A stretch of DNA of 17,183 bases from an uncultured Muribaculaceae bacterium. GTDB taxonomy: Bacteria; Bacteroidota; Bacteroidia; Bacteroidales; Muribaculaceae. Below are positions 1 through 7,314 of the stretch, piece after piece. The notes beneath the pieces are model-generated. The model was not told the DNA's origin and ran no database searches. It saw only the letters and a program-made list of their open reading frames with translations. Every line of letters starts with the position of its first letter. Within the stretch, counting starts at the first letter, position 1. Position numbers and translations under genes: made by a program. The stretch covers positions 32,367 to 49,549 of the forward strand of contig CAJTUG010000004.1 of assembly GCA_910579605.1 (NCBI GenBank), in the 5' to 3' direction.

Positions 1-1794
1 TTAGAAGAAGATAAAGTGTTGATGAATTTCTCGCGTGGCGGCGACATTGCTGACAACGGCGAGCCATTTGGAACTGACGTTTATGTTTTTAGAGGCGAAT
101 CTCTTGTCAAATGGCTTCATACAGACGATGTTGAGGCTTCGCCTATCAAAATCAAGGATGTTGGCGACGGCATGGTATACGTTACTTCGGGGCTGCCTCT
201 CGATGTTGAGGAAGATGTAACTGTGGTAGCCGATATGGCACAGCTCACCACAAGCTGTTCTGAGCTTGATGGTAGTGCGCCTCTATTCTATTCGGGATGC
301 GCCGACCTCAACGATGATGTATATGAAACCGGTAAACTGTCGCTGGATCTTGAGCGCTCGGTTGCCCGCATAGACCTTGTGAATACCGAACTCGCAGACC
401 TTGTAGTCACTGAGGTGGTGGCAGAGAATGCACCTTCGGCAAGCTACGTGTTCAAAGGAGAATCTGTTCTCGACTGCAGCACCGTGAGACTTGCCCACGT
501 ATTTGACGAGCCTTTCAAAGGCACTTGCCGTGGTGTCACTACTCTTTTTGAGACCGAACACAGCGTCAACATCCGCATCCGTGGCTACTATGGAAACGCC
601 GAGGTCGACATGACAGCGACAATACCCTCGGTGCAGCGCAACAAGGTTTATACCCTCAATGTGGTAAATGCCGGCACAAAGGTGGAGACTACATTTAATG
701 TCACCGACTGGAAAGACGGCGACTCGGTGAGCGCTACTCCAGAGGCAGGCAATGGCATACATATAGACCCCGATTACTCGGAGATTCCCGAAGGCGTTGT
801 CGTTGACTTTGAAAAGAACATCGTGACTGTGCCCTCGACAGGTGTCAATGGCCTCAAACTCGCTTTCAAGGGCCAGACAAAGATTGACCTCAGGTCAACC
901 GACAACCTCATGCCCACGGTATCGCTCACCGAAAATCCTGTCGAGACCCTTGACCAGGGCTATGTGTCTTCGTTCAACATCGATGTGGAGGCTGTGAACA
1001 AGGGAAGCCTCGGCTACAATTTCACCATGCACCTGAGCAATACTCTCATGACCTACAGCTATGATTTTGTGGAAGTGAGAGTTGAGTCGTCTCCTTATCA
1101 GGTTCAGACCGTAGAAATCGGCGGTAGCGAGTGGATGTGCTTCAATGCAACTTCGGCTAATATTGAAGAGCAAATTTTCATCCTCGACGGTGTTGAAAGC
1201 GTGGAGGATATGTACAACAACCATTTTTCCGACTGTATCGGTAACTATTTCCAGTATAATCGCCCCAACCCCTATTCTCCTTGGACAAGCAACGACCCCA
1301 CCGCCGTCACCAGACCCTCGGGAGCCTGGACTAATTCGGCTAATTTCCCATTTCCTGGGGGATATCATGTTGCTTCTGTTGCCGAATGGCAGAAACTTTT
1401 CCCTGCCGGTACAACTGTTCCGTCGGAGTATACCTGCGGCACAGGCGAACGCATAAGAGTGTCGGTGGTTACACTGCCTGGTACGCTTGTCACCTCTGTG
1501 GAGCAAGTCAACAGTAAGAACTACAAAATGCGCTATGTACTCTTTGAGTCGCTTGATACAGGCAACAAGCTTTTTATTCCTCTTGTGGGGGCTAAGGCAA
1601 ATAACACGAACCAGTTCCCGGGTGTCGGTAGCTGGACTTTCGGAACTGCAGCGCCGTATTGGATGTCGGACGACCGTCGTGTATGGTTCATAAACAGTAA
1701 TGTGACAGCAAATCCCATAACAGCCACAATGGCAAATGATGGTTTCAACTACGACGGTTTCTGCCCGGTGCGTGGTATAAAGAATGCGCAGTGA
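1..1794 (+). CDS. Fimbrillin-type surface protein with tip-like C-terminal domain (5' partial)
   Basis: The frame is open to the left edge of the window, so the true start and any lipoprotein signal are missing; 597 codons are visible. Residues are numbered from base 1. The first ~240 residues read as a fimbrillin region: a hydrophobic 'ARIDLVN' strand, then 'RNKVYTLNVVNAG' (about 213-225) and 'FNVTDWKDGDS', a pattern typical of Bacteroidales FimA/Mfa1-type pilins. The second half, from about residue 371 ('GGSEWMCFNA') to the end, has 'GYHVASVAEWQKLFP' (near 454) and a terminal 'FCPVRGIKNAQ', resembling the FISUMP-like domains at the C-terminus of some tip pilins. I infer a surface-exposed fimbrial subunit, probably a tip or accessory subunit rather than the shaft pilin. 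The next gene begins 28 nt after the stop, so they are probably co-transcribed. The pilin half is the surer assignment. It could also be a stand-alone surface lipoprotein. Confidence 0.65.
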   Translation, partial: LEEDKVLMNFSRGGDIADNGEPFGTDVYVFRGESLVKWLHTDDVEASPIKIKDVGDGMVYVTSGLPLDVEEDVTVVADMAQLTTSCSELDGSAPLFYSGCADLNDDVYETGKLSLDLERSVARIDLVNTELADLVVTEVVAENAPSASYVFKGESVLDCSTVRLAHVFDEPFKGTCRGVTTLFETEHSVNIRIRGYYGNAEVDMTATIPSVQRNKVYTLNVVNAGTKVETTFNVTDWKDGDSVSATPEAGNGIHIDPDYSEIPEGVVVDFEKNIVTVPSTGVNGLKLAFKGQTKIDLRSTDNLMPTVSLTENPVETLDQGYVSSFNIDVEAVNKGSLGYNFTMHLSNTLMTYSYDFVEVRVESSPYQVQTVEIGGSEWMCFNATSANIEEQIFILDGVESVEDMYNNHFSDCIGNYFQYNRPNPYSPWTSNDPTAVTRPSGAWTNSANFPFPGGYHVASVAEWQKLFPAGTTVPSEYTCGTGERIRVSVVTLPGTLVTSVEQVNSKNYKMRYVLFESLDTGNKLFIPLVGAKANNTNQFPGVGSWTFGTAAPYWMSDDRRVWFINSNVTANPITATMANDGFNYDGFCPVRGIKNAQ

Positions 1795-1822
1795 TAAGGT
1801 GTCGAGTATAGATTGTAATGAT

Positions 1823-3691
1823 ATGAAGAAGAAACATGCAATCCTGTTGCTGCCTGCGCTTATGTTCGCGGCCTGCGACGATTACAATTTCAACGCGCCC
1901 GACACTGATCATGTCGGTTCGGCTACCTTTGAAATAAGCACTCAGCCCGCTTTTGGTATTGAGGTTACCTCCCGCTCTGGTGAAGGAGTTGTGGAACTGT
2001 CCGACTCTATCGAGGCTTACGCAGCTCCTGCTGGCATGAACCATCTTGAGTATATTCTTACCGACGGCGATGGGCGTGTGATTAACCACCACTACGCGCG
2101 CCTTGAAGACGACTACAGCCGCCTTACTCTTGAAGGTCTCGCCTGCGGCCAATATTCAATAATGTTCCTCGCTACAGGCACCAAGGAAGGCAATGCATCC
2201 AAAGCCGACCCCACATCGCCTGCCGAGCCTTGGATTGTGAATGGAAATGAGCACGAGCCTGTAAACTCCCTGCACTACTATAAGAAAGTGGATTTTGCCG
2301 TAGGCTTTGACCAGGCGCCGGTTCGCGAGCAGGTGGAACTCGGACTTGCTGTGGCAAGGATCGACGTGGTGCTCGATATGCCCAACTTGTCGCTCTGGCG
2401 TAATGTGAAAAGCGTGACTTTGACAGTCGATGACGAGGTGCACACACATCTCAAGGTTGATGGCTCCTATGGCGGTGCGGCAAGCTTTGATACTTTCTCA
2501 TTCGACTGCAGCAACAGCCTGCTGTCTTTCACCACATTCCCCTCTGAAGAACCCGTGAGCGGCACCGTTGAAATAGTCTCGGCCGTGGCCGACGGCACGG
2601 AGTTCACAAGTACCTATAAGTTTGCCGACCTCACCTTGCAGCAGGGTAAGATTTCGCGCATAGAGGTGCCTTACCGCCACCCCGAAGCTTCGTCGGGCCG
2701 CTTATACGTGCTTGAGAAAGAGCTCTCGCGCTTTGACACCGACACCATGTTTATGTCCGATGAGCCACGCGAGGTTTTCTACAATACGTCGCGACGCTCA
2801 TTCTATACAAAAAATCCTCTGCAGCTCACCATCGGAACAGGCGGGGCGCTGAGCGTGAAATACTTTTCTCCAATCGGCCTCACAGACGTGCGCGTCCTCG
2901 CTCGCTTGCGCAGTATCGGCAGCGAGTATACCGATGATGAGTGGTTCGAAATCGCTTACTTTGAGACCATACCAGCTTTCCTGGAAGGTCTCTTCAAAAT
3001 GCCGCTTGTTGAGCGCGAGTGCACATTTACAACCACAAGCGGGCGTGTAATCCGTGTGCCGGCTCAAAAATCCTTGAAGGCCGCCGATATTGAGTTTAAG
3101 TTTGAGGCAGAATCTGAATTCCTTGATAAAATTGCTCAAATCAACTCCAATTATTATATTTCATTTTGGAAATACGGTGCCGACGACGGACACAAAAGTT
3201 GGAGACACATGACACCGGATCTTTGCCGTCATGCCGTGGCTTTAGCTTATAACATGGGTTTCATGTTCTCTTCTCCTGAATTCAGTGCTGAGCTTGATAC
3301 CTATGAAGGGATACTCAAAGATAATAATGGGAATGTTATTGCCCTCGATGCTCTGCGCACAAAGTTGCGCAATTTCAATAAGCTTCGCTTCGGTAAAGTG
3401 GTTAGTGTGGGTGGCCTCGGTGGAACAGGTGGCACCTATGGTCTGGCCGACTATTGCTACAAAGGTGTATATCACGATAAGACAGCAGCAAACTCCAATC
3501 CACACAACTATGCCCGTCAGGCCATGTTTCATGAATTCGGTCACTGTTTAGGATACAACCATAACTCAAATATGACCTACGGAGACAAGTGGACGGTGCT
3601 CTGTGCTAAGATATTCGTGCAGCTCGGCAGGGAAGGTAAACTGCCCGTCTCCAACAGTACAGATGTTACTAACCTGCCATATAACCGCTAA
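1823..3691 (+). CDS. Mfa2/FimB-like lipoprotein with C-terminal metzincin-type zinc protease motif
   Basis: A 622-residue protein. I chose the ATG at 1823 over an in-frame ATG at 1784 because 1823 begins a lipoprotein signal: Lys-rich start, hydrophobic run, then 'MFAAC' with Cys18. The acidic 'CDD' after the Cys fits a Bacteroidota surface-export signal. Residues ~20-290 look like the Mfa2/FimB fimbrial anchor family (paired beta-sandwich), with 'VARIDVVLDMPNLSLWRNVK' and the closing strand 'GKISRIEVPYRHPE'. The roughly 330 residues that follow are not part of that family's usual length. Near the end lies HEFGHCLGYNH (570-580), a perfect HExxHxxGxxH, followed by 'NSNMTYG', a possible Met-turn; 'GGLGGTGGTYGLADY' precedes it. 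In metzincins the three His bind zinc and the Glu is the catalytic base. I infer a surface lipoprotein that may anchor or trim fimbriae; substrate unknown. The protease motif is seen directly, but activity is not shown. The gene lies 28 nt after the fimbrillin-type gene and 37 nt before the next. Confidence 0.7.
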   Translation: MKKKHAILLLPALMFAACDDYNFNAPDTDHVGSATFEISTQPAFGIEVTSRSGEGVVELSDSIEAYAAPAGMNHLEYILTDGDGRVINHHYARLEDDYSRLTLEGLACGQYSIMFLATGTKEGNASKADPTSPAEPWIVNGNEHEPVNSLHYYKKVDFAVGFDQAPVREQVELGLAVARIDVVLDMPNLSLWRNVKSVTLTVDDEVHTHLKVDGSYGGAASFDTFSFDCSNSLLSFTTFPSEEPVSGTVEIVSAVADGTEFTSTYKFADLTLQQGKISRIEVPYRHPEASSGRLYVLEKELSRFDTDTMFMSDEPREVFYNTSRRSFYTKNPLQLTIGTGGALSVKYFSPIGLTDVRVLARLRSIGSEYTDDEWFEIAYFETIPAFLEGLFKMPLVERECTFTTTSGRVIRVPAQKSLKAADIEFKFEAESEFLDKIAQINSNYYISFWKYGADDGHKSWRHMTPDLCRHAVALAYNMGFMFSSPEFSAELDTYEGILKDNNGNVIALDALRTKLRNFNKLRFGKVVSVGGLGGTGGTYGLADYCYKGVYHDKTAANSNPHNYARQAMFHEFGHCLGYNHNSNMTYGDKWTVLCAKIFVQLGREGKLPVSNSTDVTNLPYNR

Positions 3692-3728
3692 GTGGACATT
3701 ATTTATTAAAAAAGAAACAAATTCGATT

Positions 3729-4127
3729 ATGAAATATATCAACATAATATCTTTGGCTCTCATAGCATTTGCATGCCCTGTGGCTGCGATTGCCGACGAT
3801 TTCAAATATGACGACGAACCCACTGTTGAAGTGGGGGGCGCTGAGGGCGGTTCTTCTTGGGAGGGAGAGACTCCAGGTTTGGAGGTTGAGGTTGATTATG
3901 GTGTTACCACGGGAGTACAGAACGTGGAGGCCGCAGGTGCTTCTGTAGCGTTGAAGCTCAAGAGTGCGGCAGCGACAATTACCATAATTGCTGAGGCAGA
4001 GACCACTGTCCCCGTCTATCGCATAGGGGCACCGGCAATGTCGATGTTGAAGGTCAACGCCGGAGAGAATGTCTTCGTCATGCCACGAGGCATCTATATC
4101 ATCGCAGGGTGTAAATACATGCTTTGA
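3729..4127 (+). CDS. Small secreted protein with T9SS sorting-domain-like C-terminus
   Basis: A 132-residue protein. The ATG at 3729 was chosen over in-frame upstream starts that overlap the previous gene, because it opens a signal peptide (MKYIN, a hydrophobic run, then 'VAAIADD', with likely cleavage after 'AIA'). Cys16 in 'AFAC' is a weaker lipobox alternative. The mature part starts acidic and Gly-rich (about 26-60). The last ~50 residues run 'ITIIAEAETTVPVYRIGAP', 'KVNAGENVFVMPRGIYIIAG', 'CKYML'. This resembles the C-terminal beta-domain of Bacteroidota T9SS cargo, which usually ends with a GIYIV-x-G-x-K type strand. The final residues KYML depart from the usual ending. Almost nothing else is present, so it is close to a sorting domain on its own. 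It follows the protease-motif gene by 37 nt and is probably the last gene of the fimbrial transcript. Function not recognised; small fimbrial accessory protein is the main alternative. Confidence 0.6.
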   Translation: MKYINIISLALIAFACPVAAIADDFKYDDEPTVEVGGAEGGSSWEGETPGLEVEVDYGVTTGVQNVEAAGASVALKLKSAAATITIIAEAETTVPVYRIGAPAMSMLKVNAGENVFVMPRGIYIIAGCKYML

Positions 4128-4153
4128 TTCAGCTCTAAATTCATTACCACAAC

Positions 4154-4186
4154 CAGGCTTTACCACTTTTCAAGTGGTAAAGCCTG
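4154..4186. terminator. Perfect 15-bp hairpin after fimbrial genes
   Basis: Arms 4154-4168 and 4172-4186 are exact reverse complements around a 3-nt loop (ttc). It sits 26 nt after the stop of the small secreted gene. No T-run follows on the plus strand, so if it terminates it would be atypical; it may instead protect the 3' end of the transcript or act together with the next hairpin. Confidence 0.55.
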
Positions 4187-4195
4187 CAGATATAA

Positions 4196-4226
4196 AAGGG
4201 TGTAGGATTGCTTATCCTACACCCTT
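4196..4226. terminator. Perfect 13-bp hairpin, probable bidirectional terminator
   Basis: Arms 4196-4208 and 4214-4226 are exact reverse complements around a 5-nt loop. On the minus strand the stem is followed by a T-rich stretch (cccttttatat), which suits termination of lptD. On the plus strand a weaker 'gttttaatt' follows a few bases later. It lies between two convergent genes, where a shared terminator is expected. Confidence 0.7.
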
Positions 4227-4327
4227 AACTGTTTTAATTATCAGACATCCTCTTCTGTGTTAAAGTCCTCAAAAATGAATGGAGATAAAATTGTACGCTC
4301 TAATGTGTCTGTCGTGTCTTTTCCGAC

Positions 4328-7066
4328 TTAGTACCAAGTTACGCCGTTGGAGAGGGAAGAGCGTTTGTCGTATTTGAGGTCGGAAAGAAGAGCGGATTTT
4401 ACGGCGATATGGAAATTATAGCTCTTGTAGGGACCTACGGGTACGAAGCTTGCACTCATGGCAAAGCAGTGCAGGTCTCTTGAGATATTGCAGTTCATGT
4501 ATGCGAGCTTGTGTGTATCGAAATTATATGATGCGGAGAATGAGAAGCTCCAACCCGGTGTTGGTCTTATGTTGCCGGAGAAAGACAGATTTTGTGTTAT
4601 CTTACCGTCAAATTCCATCTTTTCTTTGTTGAATGCTCCATAGCCGTAGTTTACAGAGTAGTTAAGGGTTAAGCTCCATGGTACGCTCCATTTTGCGTAT
4701 CCGTCAGGGTTAATTTCGGTTGCACTGCCGTTGTTTCTGTCGTCTTCCTCGTCGCGGAGGGCTTGGTCGTGTTCGGCACCGCTTTGGTTGGTGTTGTCGT
4801 TACTGTTGTTTTTATTGTTGTTTTTGCGTTTGAACGTGTCGTTGTTGAATGTGTATGAGAAAGATGTTCCTGTTCTCATAAGCCTTCCTAATCCTTTGCC
4901 CGAGGATATACGCAGTTTGTCGAGTTTTACCGGTGCTCCCGACGGTGTCAGTCCATAGGTGTAGAGATCCCAGGTGGCTGATAGGTTGAGGTTGAAACCT
5001 TTGGTAAGACGAAGGAGTATTGATGTTGTGAGGTCGCTCCATCGCAGCGAGTCTGCGGCAAAATTATAGCTTTCGGTAATGTTTAGGTTTTCTATGAGAG
5101 AAATTTTCTTCTCGCCGATAGAGTCGTTGTCGCTTTTCACTTTCATTTCAAGATTGTTTGATAGCGAGAACGACATAGAGCCTGTTTTACCTTGGCTTGG
5201 CACTCCAAACAGGGCATTTGGGAATTTAGAGTATTTCCTCACTTGCTCGGCGCCGCGCGAGTCTACATAGCTGTATTGGCCGTAATACCCGAAGAAAGAT
5301 GAACTGAAATCGGGAGTTGCGTTGAAGCTTATAGACGGGGTCATTACGTGCCTTATCATTTTGATTTTTTTACCGAGAAATCCCAATGGCTGGAAGAACC
5401 CGTATACTTTAGTGTCGAGACTCACTGATGCTTGAAAATCCCAGACGTTGTAGAAGCTATATGTCGTATCCATCAATTCGATATTTCGGTCGGCATCCCA
5501 ACTGCGGTTTACCTTTGATGTATACATTCGGTCTGTGAGATTGAGGCTTGGGGTGATATTAATGTATTGGAACACATTGAAAGTAGCGGAAATAGGCACG
5601 TTGTGTTTCATTCCGTTTCTCCAGTCTTTTACAAGGCTTTTTTTGAAAAATTCGTTTTGCTTGGCTGTGAGTGAGTTTTGGAGGATACCGGTGTAGGATA
5701 GTTTTATTTTTTCATACCATTTGTCGGCACCTACTTTCACTTTTCGTTTAAATGGGTAGATCTGCGAAAGCGATGCTGTTATGTTTGGGAAAGATACCGT
5801 GAGAGTTGAGTCTTGTGTGCGTTGAGCAAGATTGAAGGTTGTAGACAAGCTCCATTTTGTGCCGGGGAAACGGTATGTCATGTTTATGGTGGAGCTTTTT
5901 GTGTTTTCTGTGAATGACGGGGAATAGTATGAGCCGAGGTCGTTTCGTGAATATCCTGACGTTGTGAAATTCACGCTTGCCGAAAGCGACATGTTCGGGT
6001 TTGCTTTAGAGTCTTGTGAGTGGCTCCAGAGCACTTGGAAGTTTGTTTGGGAGGAGTGGTCGGGGCTTCCTTTTTCGCCGGTGATAGTTTTGAGGTAGCT
6101 TATGTTGAAATTGCCTTGGTATTTATAGCGCTTTGCGTAGGTGCTCCGTGCCTCAAGCCCCCAAGACCCTTTTGTGTAAATTTCTCCTGTGAGAGCAAGG
6201 TCTATGTTGTCGTTTATTGCAAAATAGTATCCTCCGTCGCTGAGGTAGAAGCCACGGTTATAGTCGTCGCCAAAAGTCGGGACTATGACTCCTGATGCGT
6301 AACTGTCTGTGAAGGGGAAATAACCGAAAGGAACAGCTAAAGGCAGTGGCAGTCCGGCCAATACCATGTATGTCGGACCGACTACGACGTTTTTGCCGGG
6401 GCGCATTTTGCCTTTTGTTATATTGAAATAGAAATGCGGGTGGTCGTGGTCGTCGCAGGTTGTATATCTTCCGTCTTTAATGTAGAATTCACCTTCTACG
6501 TCTTTCTTGGTCGTTCCGCCGGTGAGATATCCTTCGCCTTGCTGTGTGACAACGTTTGTGATAAATCCCTTTTCGGTTTTGAAATTATATCTCATTGTGG
6601 CGGCTTCGTAGTCTGTTCCTCCTTGGTTGAAGATGGGTTTGCCTTGTATTTGGCCTACCGAGTCTTCTCGGCCTACGGCAAAGACGGTGTTGTCGGCCAT
6701 ATCCATACGTATTTCTGCGGCATCAAGTTTTATATCGCTGTATGCAACAGAACTGTTCCCGAACATGTATGCTGAGTCGCGTCTTATGATCAGCATCGAG
6801 TCGGAACTGGAAAATTGTACAGGTGCTTCAAGGTCGGTTTTGATGCTACGTATCCTGCTTTGCTTGGAATCGGGCAGTTGCCGGGTTGCCGGGATTATAA
6901 GAAGCGAATCTGTCGGCGAGTCGGTTGAGTCGTTATACAATGTATCTGCCGAGATAACTGCAGGTTCATTCTGGAGCCTGTCGAGTGTGTCTTGGTTACC
7001 TTCTGCCCGGGCAAACATGCTCAAGGCAAGCAAGAATGAGAGTATATATATAACGAGAAATCTCAA
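4328..7066 (-). CDS. lptD: LPS-assembly outer-membrane protein LptD
   Basis: A 912-residue outer-membrane barrel that, with an LptE partner, takes LPS from the periplasmic Lpt bridge and inserts it in the outer leaflet. A signal peptide fills residues ~1-22 (cleavage near 'ARAEG'). An OstA/LptA-like periplasmic domain spans ~80-205, with repeated beta-strand units and 'YTTCDDHDHPH' (Cys204). 'GYFPFTDSYASGV' marks the entry to the barrel, and the rest alternates aromatic-rich strands. Length fits the long Bacteroidota form. An Asn-rich and charged insertion lies at about 743-790, probably a loop. The start is a TTG at 7066: the only in-frame upstream sequence is four sense codons after a TAA, with no ATG, and the first downstream Met that keeps the frame would delete the signal peptide. 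No clear Shine-Dalgarno precedes it. It appears to be a single-gene unit, with its own promoter at 7165-7194 and a hairpin after the stop. Confidence 0.88.
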   Translation of the reverse strand: MRFLVIYILSFLLALSMFARAEGNQDTLDRLQNEPAVISADTLYNDSTDSPTDSLLIIPATRQLPDSKQSRIRSIKTDLEAPVQFSSSDSMLIIRRDSAYMFGNSSVAYSDIKLDAAEIRMDMADNTVFAVGREDSVGQIQGKPIFNQGGTDYEAATMRYNFKTEKGFITNVVTQQGEGYLTGGTTKKDVEGEFYIKDGRYTTCDDHDHPHFYFNITKGKMRPGKNVVVGPTYMVLAGLPLPLAVPFGYFPFTDSYASGVIVPTFGDDYNRGFYLSDGGYYFAINDNIDLALTGEIYTKGSWGLEARSTYAKRYKYQGNFNISYLKTITGEKGSPDHSSQTNFQVLWSHSQDSKANPNMSLSASVNFTTSGYSRNDLGSYYSPSFTENTKSSTINMTYRFPGTKWSLSTTFNLAQRTQDSTLTVSFPNITASLSQIYPFKRKVKVGADKWYEKIKLSYTGILQNSLTAKQNEFFKKSLVKDWRNGMKHNVPISATFNVFQYINITPSLNLTDRMYTSKVNRSWDADRNIELMDTTYSFYNVWDFQASVSLDTKVYGFFQPLGFLGKKIKMIRHVMTPSISFNATPDFSSSFFGYYGQYSYVDSRGAEQVRKYSKFPNALFGVPSQGKTGSMSFSLSNNLEMKVKSDNDSIGEKKISLIENLNITESYNFAADSLRWSDLTTSILLRLTKGFNLNLSATWDLYTYGLTPSGAPVKLDKLRISSGKGLGRLMRTGTSFSYTFNNDTFKRKNNNKNNSNDNTNQSGAEHDQALRDEEDDRNNGSATEINPDGYAKWSVPWSLTLNYSVNYGYGAFNKEKMEFDGKITQNLSFSGNIRPTPGWSFSFSASYNFDTHKLAYMNCNISRDLHCFAMSASFVPVGPYKSYNFHIAVKSALLSDLKYDKRSSLSNGVTWY

Positions 7067-7164
7067 GAATCCGATTGGTTAATTGCTTTATGGCTAAGTG
7101 AATACCGTGCCATGAAATTGCGTTGCTGAAAGAGAGGGTGTGGCAATGATGCCGTTACAGCCTA

Positions 7165-7194
7165 CAAAGTTACAAAATTTCCGTTATCCCACAA
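7165..7194 (-). promoter_or_regulatory. Bacteroidota-type promoter for lptD
   Basis: Read on the minus strand, TTG (7194-7192) is followed after 19 nt by TAACTTTG (7172-7165), matching the Bacteroidota sigma consensus (TTG-type -33 and TAnnTTTG -7) with standard spacing. Transcription would start around 7155-7160, leaving a leader of about 90 nt before the TTG start of lptD. Confidence 0.7.
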
Positions 7195-7209
7195 GCCTCG
7201 TTGCTCATA

Positions 7210-7228
7210 AAGCACTCATATGGTGCTT
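7210..7228. promoter_or_regulatory. Inverted repeat between divergent promoters
   Basis: AAGCAC at 7210-7215 and GTGCTT at 7223-7228 form an exact inverted repeat with a 7-nt spacer. It sits between the upstream ends of the lptD and methyltransferase promoters, where a shared operator could be. With only 6 bp per arm, chance is a real possibility. Confidence 0.3.
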
Positions 7229-7256
7229 GAAAAATGGAGGTGAAAATTGTGTTGTC

Positions 7257-7289
7257 TTTCGGTCAGTTCGGAAATAATGAGTAACTTTG
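7257..7289 (+). promoter_or_regulatory. Bacteroidota-type promoter for the methyltransferase-purD-pdxB run
   Basis: TAACTTTG at 7282-7289 is an exact TAnnTTTG -7 element, identical to the one used by divergent lptD. The -33 position is weaker: TTTC at 7257-7260, 21 nt upstream. The start codon at 7315 would lie about 20 nt after the transcription start. No comparable element was seen before purD, the membrane gene or pdxB, so this probably serves all four genes. Confidence 0.65.
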
Positions 7290-7305
7290 CAAAAAAATTG
7301 ACAAA

Positions 7306-7310
7306 AAGGA
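7306..7310 (+). promoter_or_regulatory. Ribosome binding site of the methyltransferase gene
   Basis: AAGGA ends 4 nt before the ATG at 7315. It is the clearest Shine-Dalgarno-like site in the window and supports that start. Confidence 0.5.
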
Positions 7311-7314
7311 AAAG

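Noticed and set aside
16..24. GTG/TTG/ATG starts near the left edge
   Set aside because: The frame is open to base 1 and the first visible residues are not a signal peptide, so the true start is outside the window.
895..1506. 203-codon open frame on the minus strand
   Set aside because: It is fully antisense to the fimbrillin-type gene, with no recognisable protein features and a composition typical of a shadow frame. The same holds for 283-762 and 10571-11098.
1784..1822. Upstream ATG for the protease-motif lipoprotein
   Set aside because: It overlaps the previous gene and would place 13 polar residues ahead of the lipoprotein signal; the ATG at 1823 gives a proper signal with lipobox.
3603..3728. 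Upstream in-frame start for the small secreted gene
   Set aside because: It lies inside the preceding gene and buries the signal peptide; the ATG at 3729 begins it correctly.
4275..4331. 18-codon plus-strand ORF between the convergent genes
   Set aside because: It has no ribosome binding site or promoter, crosses the lptD stop, and lies after the terminator hairpins.
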